Notes under the pieces: generated by a model | Seen by the model: only the letters and a program-made list of their open reading frames with translations | Told to the model about the DNA's origin: nothing | Databases searched by the model: none | Source of the DNA: Modestobacter muralis | GTDB lineage: Bacteria; Actinomycetota; Actinomycetes; Mycobacteriales; Geodermatophilaceae | Direction: 5' to 3' | Length of the DNA stretch: 64,000 nucleotides | Assembly (NCBI RefSeq): GCF_010682105.1 | Contig: NZ_JAAGWH010000032.1 | Location: 56,065-120,064, forward strand | Made by a program: the position numbers and the translations under genes | Shown here: positions 58,753 to 64,000 of the stretch, in pieces | Numbering within the stretch: the first letter of the stretch is position 1 | Layout of the letters: each line of letters starts with the position of its first letter

Positions 58753-59619
58753 GTGAGCCGGTCGTCGGCGTCGCGGGCCAACCGGCGGGGCGAGCCGCCG
58801 CCGTCGCCGGAACCGCTGCCGGCACCGGCGGTCGACAGCCACACGCACTTCGACATCGCCGTGGGCGGTGAGGACCGCGAGCCCACGCCCGCGGAGGTCG
58901 ACGAGGCGGTCGAGGCCGCGGTCGCCGTCGGGGTGACCCGGCTCGTACAGGTCGGGGTCGACGCCGCGTCGTCCCGCTGGTCGGCCGAGCTCGCCTCCCG
59001 GCGTCCGGAGGTGCTGGCCGCGGTCGCGCTGCACCCGAACGAGGCCGGTGCCGGCGCGGCCACGCCCGAGGCGCTGGCCGAGGTCGACCGGCTGGCCGCG
59101 CTGCCCCGGGTGCGGGCGGTGGGGGAGACCGGGCTGGACCGGTACCGCACCGGCGAGGACGGCTGGGCCGCGCAGGAGGAGTCCTTCCGGGCGCACATCG
59201 ACATCGCCAAGCGGCACGGCATCGCGCTGGTCGTCCACGACCGGGACGCCCACGACGAGGTGCTGCGCGTGCTCGAGGACGAGGGCGCGCCGGAGCACAC
59301 CGTCCTGCACTGCTTCTCCGGTGACCCCGGGTTCGCCCGGGCCTGCATCGACCGGGGCTACGTGCTCTCCTTCGCCGGCACCCTGACCTTCGGCAACGCC
59401 GGGTACCTGCGCGAGGCCGCCGCGATGACGCCGCTGGACCAGCTGCTGGTCGAGACCGACGCGCCGTTCCTCACCCCCGTGCCGCTGCGGGGCCGCCCCA
59501 ACGCCGCCCGGCTCGTGCCGCACACGGTGCGCGCACTCGCCGAGGTCACCGGCACCGGGCTGGAGCAGCTCTGCGACACCCTCACCGCCACCGCCGAGCG
59601 GGTCTTCGGTCCCTGGTGA
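58753..59619 (+). CDS. tatD: TatD-family metal-dependent DNase
   Basis: 288 residues from GTG 58753. After about 26 Pro-rich residues comes the metal-binding VDSHTHFD, then VGETGLDRYR, HIDIAKRHGIALVVHDRDAHDEVL, TVLHCFSGDPGFARACIDRGYVLSFAGTLTF and LVETDAPFLTP, the full TIM-barrel hydrolase set. The family has 3'-5' exonuclease and AP-site activity. The site usually written HD/E (GETGLDY) has the aspartate followed by arginine. Part of the conserved metG-rpfB neighbourhood. Confidence 0.94.
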   Translation: MSRSSASRANRRGEPPPSPEPLPAPAVDSHTHFDIAVGGEDREPTPAEVDEAVEAAVAVGVTRLVQVGVDAASSRWSAELASRRPEVLAAVALHPNEAGAGAATPEALAEVDRLAALPRVRAVGETGLDRYRTGEDGWAAQEESFRAHIDIAKRHGIALVVHDRDAHDEVLRVLEDEGAPEHTVLHCFSGDPGFARACIDRGYVLSFAGTLTFGNAGYLREAAAMTPLDQLLVETDAPFLTPVPLRGRPNAARLVPHTVRALAEVTGTGLEQLCDTLTATAERVFGPW

Positions 59620-59620
59620 C

Positions 59621-59675
59621 GCCCTCGCCCCCACCCCTCGCGGGCCCGCGACGGGGCGCTGCGGAGGGGCCGGGG
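59621..59675. repeat. dispersed intergenic hairpin repeat, degenerate copy
   Basis: Follows the tatD stop with CCCTCGCCCCCACCCCTCGC ... GCTGCGGAGGGGC. It shares word order with the copies at 26904 and 62046. Confidence 0.55.
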
Positions 59676-59730
59676 TGCGCGACGCGCCCGGGGACGGCCA
59701 CGACCGGCCCGACAGGGGGACACTGAGCAC

Positions 59731-60567
59731 GTGGGCCGCCTGATCGCGTTCGTCCTCTTCATCGCACTGCTGGTCCCGGCCGCCGCGTTGGGCCGGGCCT
59801 GGTCGCTGGCTGCCGGTCGCCGGGCGGTGGCCGCCGCGGCGGTCGGCTTCGTCGAGCTGTCCCCGGCCGGCTCCGCCGAGCTGTCCCGGCAGGCCGCGCA
59901 CGGCCGCCGGGTGCGGCAGCTGGGCTGGGTGCTGGGATTGGCCGGCATCGTGGCGAGCGTCGTGCTGTTCGCCGAGGCGTCGGTGTTCCTCTGGCTGCCC
60001 GCGCTGGCCGCCGGGCTGCTGGCCGGGGTGCTGCTGGCCGAGGTCACCCGGCCGAGGCCGCGCTGGGCGGTCGCCCGCCCCGCCCGCCGTCCCGCCCGCG
60101 GGGAGCAGGTGTCGCTGGTGCTGCTGTGGAGCATGCGGGCGGCCATGGTGGGGGAGCTGGTGACCGCTGTGCTGCTCGGCTCGTCCGGGCACCTGTCCGA
60201 CGCCGCGCTCACCGCGCTGGTGGTCACCGCCGTCCTCGGCTGGCTGCTCGCCGAGGTCGCGCTGGCCCGGGTGTTCTTCCGGCCGCTGCCGGCCGAGGGC
60301 GCCGACGTCCCCGTGGACGAGGCGCAGCGCACCTGGACCGCCCACCTGGTCGTGGCCGGGGCCAGCGTCCTGGCGCTCATCCCGCTGGGCGTCCTGTTGC
60401 TGGTCGCCGGGCTCGACATCGGCGACGAGGTCCGCGACGGTGCCGGGCTGCTGCCGGTGGCGCTGGTCGCCGGCGGGTTCGGCGCGGTCGCCGCCGGCCT
60501 GGCCGTGGCCGTCTACCTGCTCACCTGGCTCCGGCCGCTGCGCCAGGGCGCCGCCGCGCTGGCCTGA
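59731..60567 (+). CDS. multi-pass membrane protein, function unknown
   Basis: 278 residues from GTG 59731. Hydrophobic segments at about 3-21, 67-105 (two), 125-165 (two) and 202-275 (three), so seven or eight membrane passes. An arginine-rich loop RPRPRWAVARPARRPARGEQ separates the halves. No motif is recognised. It is inserted between tatD and rpfB, which are adjacent in mycobacteria. Confidence 0.65.
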   Translation: MGRLIAFVLFIALLVPAAALGRAWSLAAGRRAVAAAAVGFVELSPAGSAELSRQAAHGRRVRQLGWVLGLAGIVASVVLFAEASVFLWLPALAAGLLAGVLLAEVTRPRPRWAVARPARRPARGEQVSLVLLWSMRAAMVGELVTAVLLGSSGHLSDAALTALVVTAVLGWLLAEVALARVFFRPLPAEGADVPVDEAQRTWTAHLVVAGASVLALIPLGVLLLVAGLDIGDEVRDGAGLLPVALVAGGFGAVAAGLAVAVYLLTWLRPLRQGAAALA

Positions 60568-60732
60568 CCGCCGCTGCGTCGGCCTGACGGCCGGCGGACG
60601 GGTCGACGCCTGTGGGCTTGCCCACCGTGCCCGTTGCTGGACGACGCGCCAACACGCCGTCCAGTGTCACGTTCGGTGTCGGCGTGCCTGCGGAACGACT
60701 TGTCGACCTGCTGGTGTCCTGACTCAGCACGG

Positions 60733-60760
60733 TTGTGTCAGCGAGTTCGTTCGTTATCGT
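60733..60760 (+). promoter_or_regulatory. sigma-70-type promoter upstream of rpfB
   Basis: TTGTGT (60733-60738) and TATCGT (60755-60760) with a 16-base spacer. Transcription would start near 60767, leaving a leader of about 160 bases before rpfB. Confidence 0.5.
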
Positions 60761-60763
60761 GTC

Positions 60764-60900
60764 GTGACCGACAGCCGGGGTGGGGAACACCCAGGTGGTC
60801 GTGCACGGCCGGGGGTGACTCCCGATCGCGACGACGACGGGTTCGCCTGCTCCTGGGAGCCGCCTGACGGCGGCGCCTCCGCCTGCGGCCCGGTTCCCCT
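60764..60900 (+). ncRNA. structured rpfB leader, possible c-di-AMP (ydaO-type) riboswitch
   Basis: The leader contains GGGGTGGGGAACACCC (60778-60793) and, farther on, CCGGGGGTGACTCCCG, resembling the GGGGAcCC and GGGGTGAATCC boxes of ydaO riboswitches that precede rpf and wall-hydrolase genes in actinobacteria. The usual third box (CAGCTaACCTCG) is not clear, so this is tentative. In one frame the same stretch also reads TPDRDDDGFAC, like an excalibur calcium-binding motif. The remainder of 60568-60928 holds no supported gene. Confidence 0.4.
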
Positions 60901-60928
60901 GCCCGGGTCCTGCTGACCTGGATGTGTT

Positions 60929-62038
60929 GTGCGCCGATCGTTGAAGTCCTGCCTCTTCGCGGTGGTCCTCGTGGGCCTCGTGGCGAGCGTCGCCGCCTAC
61001 TTCGCGGCCGAGAAGTCGTTGACCCTCACCGTCGACGGCCAGTCCCGCCTGGTGACCACCTACGCCGGCACGGCCGCTGAGGTGCTCGCCGACGAGGGGC
61101 TCACCCCCGCCGCGCACGACGTCGTGCTGCCCGCGCTGGGCGCCGACGTCGCCGACGGCGACACGATCGTGGTCAACCGCGCCCGCCCGCTGACGCTCAC
61201 CGTCGACGGCGTGCGCAGCGAGGTGTTCACCACCGCGCTGTCGGTGGACGACGCCCTCGACGAGCTCGGCTACCGCACCGACCAGCTGCAGCTGTCGGCC
61301 GACCGCAGCGAGCGTCTGCCGCTGGACGGCATGGACCTGGCCATCACCACCAGCAAGGACGTCCGGCTCGTCGCCGACGGCCAGGAGCGCGTGGTCACCA
61401 CCACCGCCGCCACGGCCGGCGACCTCCTCGCCGAGCAGGGCATCGCGCTGTCGGCCACCGACCGCACCTCCCTCTACCCGGCCCAGCCGCTGCTGGGCGG
61501 GATGGTCCTGCGGGTCACCCGCGTGCAGGTCGACGAGGTCACCGAGGTCCAGACGGTCGACTACGAGACGGTCGAGACCGAGGACGCCGAGGCGCTCGAG
61601 GGCGAGCGCACCGTCACGCAGAAGGGCGTCGAGGGCGCCCGCACCACCACCTGGCGGGTCACCGTCACCGACGGCGTCGAGACCGGCCGCGAGCAGGTCT
61701 CCTCCGAGGTCACCAAGAAGCCGGTCGAGGAGCAGGTCTCCGTGGGCACCAAGCCGGAGCCGGAGCCCGTCGCGGTCGCGGCCGGCGCCCCGGCCACCGC
61801 TGACGGCCTGAACTGGGCCGCGCTGGCCCGGTGCGAGTCCGGTGGCCGCCCCAACGCGGTCAGCGCCAGTGGCACCTACCGCGGGATGTACCAGTTCTCC
61901 CGGGCCACCTGGGCCGGCGTGGGCGGCAGCGGCGACCCCGCCGCCGCCTCGGTCGAGGAGCAGACGATGCGCGCGCAGATGCTCTACTCCCGCAGTGGGG
62001 CCGGCCAGTGGGGCTGCGGCAGCCGACTGTTCGACTGA
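60929..62038 (+). CDS. rpfB: resuscitation-promoting factor RpfB
   Basis: 369 residues. An N-terminal membrane anchor (about 8-26), three DUF348 repeats ([28 protein letters not shown], then from about 88 and 143), a G5 domain (about 200-275, with [24 protein letters not shown]) and a C-terminal Rpf lysozyme-like domain starting [13 protein letters not shown], whose glutamate is catalytic; cysteines in RCESGG and WGCGS probably bridge. It cleaves peptidoglycan and wakes dormant cells. A long structured leader precedes it; a repeat follows. Confidence 0.95.
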   Translation: MRRSLKSCLFAVVLVGLVASVAAYFAAEKSLTLTVDGQSRLVTTYAGTAAEVLADEGLTPAAHDVVLPALGADVADGDTIVVNRARPLTLTVDGVRSEVFTTALSVDDALDELGYRTDQLQLSADRSERLPLDGMDLAITTSKDVRLVADGQERVVTTTAATAGDLLAEQGIALSATDRTSLYPAQPLLGGMVLRVTRVQVDEVTEVQTVDYETVETEDAEALEGERTVTQKGVEGARTTTWRVTVTDGVETGREQVSSEVTKKPVEEQVSVGTKPEPEPVAVAAGAPATADGLNWAALARCESGGRPNAVSASGTYRGMYQFSRATWAGVGGSGDPAAASVEEQTMRAQMLYSRSGAGQWGCGSRLFD

Positions 62039-62045
62039 TGAAGGA

Positions 62046-62096
62046 CCTCGCTGCCCCCCACCACTCGCAGGCTCGCGGCGGGCCCCTGCAGCGAGG
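62046..62096. repeat. dispersed intergenic hairpin repeat carrying the ksgA ribosome site
   Basis: CCTCGCTGC (62046-62054) pairs with GCAGCGAGG (62088-62096). It is nearly identical to 26904-26954. Its final GAGG lies six bases before the ksgA GTG and is the only Shine-Dalgarno candidate. Confidence 0.88.
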
Positions 62097-62102
62097 CCGT
62101 TC

Positions 62103-62975
62103 GTGACGGACCCGCTTCTGGGGCCGGCTCTGATCCGCGACCTGGCCCAGCAGCTCGACCTGCGTCCGACCAAGCAGCTCGGGCAGAACTTCCTGCACGA
62201 CGCCAACACCATCCGGCGCATCGTCCGCACCGCCGACCTCGGCCCGGACGACGTCGTCCTGGAGGTCGGCCCCGGCCTGGGGTCGCTGACCCTGGGCCTG
62301 CTGGGGGCCTGCGCGCACGTCACCGCCGTGGAGATCGACCCGCGGCTGGCCGACCAGCTCCCGCGCACCGTCGCCGAGCGGGCGCCGCAGTGGTCCGACC
62401 GGCTGACCGTGGTCACCGCCGACGCCCTGCGGGTGACCGACCTGCCCGGCCCGCCGCCCACCGCGCTGGTCGCGAACCTGCCCTACAACATCGCGGTCCC
62501 CGTCCTGCTGCACCTGCTCGAGCTGCTGCCCTCGCTCGACAGCGCCCTGGTGCTGGTGCAGGCCGAGGTGGCCGACCGACTCGCCGCCGCTCCCGGGACG
62601 GCGTCCTACGGCGTGCCGAGCGTCAAGGCCGCCTGGTACGCCGACGTCCGCCGGGCCGGCAACGTCCCGCGCCCGGTGTTCTGGCCGGTGCCCAACGTCG
62701 ACTCCGGGTTGGTCGCGCTCCGCCGCCGGCCCGCGCCCCCCGGCGACCGGGCGGCCACCTTCGCCGCGGTCGACGCCGCCTTCGCCACCCGGCGCAAGGG
62801 CCTGCGCGCCGCTCTCGCCCGCTGGGCCGGCAGCCCCGCGGCGGCCGAGGTGCGGCTGCGGGCCGCCGGCATCGACCCGACCACCCGCGGCGAGCAGCTG
62901 TCGGTGACCGACTTCGCCCGGCTGGCCGCGACCGCCGAGGTCGTCACCCTGCCACCGGGTGCGGTGGCAGGGTGA
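62103..62975 (+). CDS. ksgA: 16S rRNA (adenine-1518/1519-N6)-dimethyltransferase
   Basis: 290 residues from GTG 62103. [17 protein letters not shown], the SAM site [17 protein letters not shown], the catalytic [17 protein letters not shown] (NLPY) and [14 protein letters not shown] are the KsgA/Dim1 set. It dimethylates two adjacent adenines in helix 45; loss gives kasugamycin resistance. The ribosome site comes from the preceding repeat. The ispE gene starts 4 bases after its stop. Confidence 0.97.
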   Translation: MTDPLLGPALIRDLAQQLDLRPTKQLGQNFLHDANTIRRIVRTADLGPDDVVLEVGPGLGSLTLGLLGACAHVTAVEIDPRLADQLPRTVAERAPQWSDRLTVVTADALRVTDLPGPPPTALVANLPYNIAVPVLLHLLELLPSLDSALVLVQAEVADRLAAAPGTASYGVPSVKAAWYADVRRAGNVPRPVFWPVPNVDSGLVALRRRPAPPGDRAATFAAVDAAFATRRKGLRAALARWAGSPAAAEVRLRAAGIDPTTRGEQLSVTDFARLAATAEVVTLPPGAVAG

Positions 62976-62979
62976 GCGG

Positions 62980-63948
62980 ATGAGCAACACGACGGCCGGT
63001 GGCCCCGGCCGGATCGCCGGCGACGGCTCCGTGGTGGCCAGGGCGCCGGCCAAGGTGAACGTCCACCTCGGGGTGGGCCCGCTGCGGGACGACGGCTTCC
63101 ACGAGCTGCAGACCGTGTTCCTGGCCGTCTCCCTGTTCGACACCGTCACAGTGCGCCGGTCGACGGGCCTGTCGCTGGAGGTCCGCGGCGAGGGCACGGC
63201 CGACGGCGCCGGTCCGGCCGGGGTGCCCAGCGACTCCCGCAACCTCGTCTGGCAGGCCGCCGAGCTGCTGGCCCGGCACGCCGGGGTGGCCGCCGACGCG
63301 CACCTGGTCGTCGACAAGTCGATCCCGGCCGCGGCCGGGCTGGCCGGGGGCAGCGCCGACGCCGCGGCCACCCTCGTCGCGCTCGACGCGCTGTGGGGCA
63401 CCCGGGCCACCCGCGGTGACCTGGCCGCGCTGGCCGCCCAGCTGGGCAGCGACGTCCCGTTCAGCCTGCTCGGTGGGGTCGCGCTCGGCACCGGCCGCGG
63501 CGAGCGGCTCTCGCCGGTGCTGGCCCGCCGGCGCTGGGACTGGGTGCTGGGCATCGCGGGGGAGGGGCTGTCCACCCCGACCGTCTACGGCGAGCTGGAC
63601 GCCCTGCGCGCGGCCGGGGAGCTCCCCGACGGCGCCGTGGCCGCCTCGACCGAGCCGGTGCTCGCCGCGCTGCGCAGCGGCCCGGTGAGTGCGCTGGCCG
63701 CCGCCCTCAGCAACGACCTCCAGGCGCCGGCCGTGCGGCTGCGCCCCGAGCTGCGCCGCGCCCTGCGCGCGGCCACCGAGCTCGGGGCCGCCGCGGCGCT
63801 GGTCAGCGGGTCCGGGCCGACCGTGGCCGCGCTGGCCGAGGACGAGGACGGCGCCGCCCGGCTGGCGACCGAGCTCGCCGGAGCCGGGGCCTTCCGCGCC
63901 GTGCGCGCCGTGCACGGCCCGGTGCCCGGCGCCCGCCTGGTGGGCTGA
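62980..63948 (+). CDS. ispE: 4-diphosphocytidyl-2-C-methyl-D-erythritol kinase
   Basis: 322 residues from ATG 62980 (GTGAGCGG upstream; an earlier start at 62959 lies inside ksgA). GHMP kinase with ARAPAKVNVHLGVGPLRDDGFHELQTVF at the start, the ATP loop PAAAGLAGGSADAAATL, GSDVPFSLLGGVALGTGRGE and a C-terminal VSGSGPTVAAL. It phosphorylates CDP-ME in the MEP isoprenoid pathway. Cotranscribed with ksgA. Confidence 0.96.
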   Translation: MSNTTAGGPGRIAGDGSVVARAPAKVNVHLGVGPLRDDGFHELQTVFLAVSLFDTVTVRRSTGLSLEVRGEGTADGAGPAGVPSDSRNLVWQAAELLARHAGVAADAHLVVDKSIPAAAGLAGGSADAAATLVALDALWGTRATRGDLAALAAQLGSDVPFSLLGGVALGTGRGERLSPVLARRRWDWVLGIAGEGLSTPTVYGELDALRAAGELPDGAVAASTEPVLAALRSGPVSALAAALSNDLQAPAVRLRPELRRALRAATELGAAAALVSGSGPTVAALAEDEDGAARLATELAGAGAFRAVRAVHGPVPGARLVG

Positions 63949-64000
63949 AGAAGGTCCCCCACCCCTCGCTCCGCTCGGGCCGGGCCCCTGCGAGGGGGCC
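63949..64000. repeat. dispersed intergenic hairpin repeat at the window edge
   Basis: Starts at the ispE stop (AGAAGGTCCCCCACCCCTCG) and continues to GGCCCCTGCGAGGGGGCC. Arms GGTCCCCC and GAGGGGGCC give a hairpin. It may run past the window. Confidence 0.65.

Noticed and set aside
55977..59348. Open frame of over 1,100 codons on the minus strand under metG and tatD
   Set aside because: Opposite strand carries metG and tatD with intact catalytic motifs; the minus reading has no family signal.
60440..60916. Long frame across the end of the membrane gene and the rpfB leader as a real excalibur protein
   Set aside because: Most of it overlaps the membrane protein in another frame; only the last part looks meaningful and competes with a riboswitch reading, so no CDS was called.

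Overview
The window is one 64 kb block of very GC-rich chromosome with tightly packed genes, frequent GTG starts, 4-nt stop/start overlaps and Shine-Dalgarno-like GGAGG motifs. Gene content and order point to an actinobacterium, most likely a Geodermatophilaceae-type soil or rock organism. This is inferred from protein style (UdgX, fused AccD/AccA, GTG starts, actinobacterial Glp/SepX, RpfB, Pmt); no rRNA is present to confirm it. From about 30 kb onward the order mscL, FmdB/Ruc-like, formate-THF ligase family, galU, moeA-like glp, rimJ, sepX, pmt, rsmI, metG, tatD, rpfB, ksgA, ispE follows the Mycobacterium tuberculosis Rv0985-Rv1011 backbone as I remember it, with insertions.

Layout. 0-10 kb: end of a circularly permuted ATP-grasp gene, galE, serC, pdxH, an MFS exporter, a glgC-family nucleotidyltransferase, the uracil-DNA glycosylase udgX and a NatAB-type ABC exporter. 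10-20.5 kb: a TPR-like protein, an SMP-30 lactonase, ppc, an aminotransferase, an FprA-type ferredoxin reductase, a monooxygenase-fold protein, nei2, a photolyase and a GNAT protein. 20.6-27 kb: tRNA-Arg(CCT), a gtrA gene broken by a 20-bp tandem duplication, a TetR/SDR pair with two operators, two small unknown proteins, a LuxR-type regulator with a degenerate receiver, an EAL-domain relic, a SRPBCC protein, a sirtuin and a small unknown. 27-34 kb: a two-domain nucleic-acid-related fusion, a phosphotransferase, a VOC protein, a YbaK-type deacylase, mscL, a SAF-domain protein, a Ruc/FmdB-type protein, MarR and a luciferase-like oxidoreductase. 34-38.5 kb: operon of a MatC-like carrier, a class III CoA-transferase and a fused carboxyltransferase. 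38.5-43.3 kb: cyclo-ligase and the galU-glp-rimJ-sepX division/polar-growth cluster, then tRNA-Ala(CGC). 43.5-47.8 kb: an operon of two TasA/camelysin-like secreted proteins, an ER-type (SipW-like) signal peptidase and a diguanylate cyclase. 47.8-56.8 kb: MarR/MFS pair, pmt, rsmI, a DUF559 gene bracketed by two similar palindromes, corA, an amino-acid permease and a membrane protein. 56.8-64 kb: metG, tatD, a membrane protein, rpfB with a long structured leader, ksgA and ispE.

The intergenic space is unusual. Several families of short palindromic repeats recur between genes, often starting right after a stop codon. One copy supplies the stop codon of a gene, another carries the ribosome-binding site of ksgA, and one pair brackets a single gene. 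Several promoters place a -10 hexamer 6-7 bases before the start codon, which predicts leaderless mRNAs (ppc, galU, metG, the photolyase and a small protein at 29.9 kb).

The most promising unit is the secreted-fibre-like operon at 43.5-47.8 kb. Also worth attention are the MatC/CoA-transferase/fused-carboxyltransferase operon, the palindrome-bracketed DUF559 gene, the interrupted gtrA and the two-domain protein at 27 kb. All functional statements rest on sequence reading alone; no searches were run.
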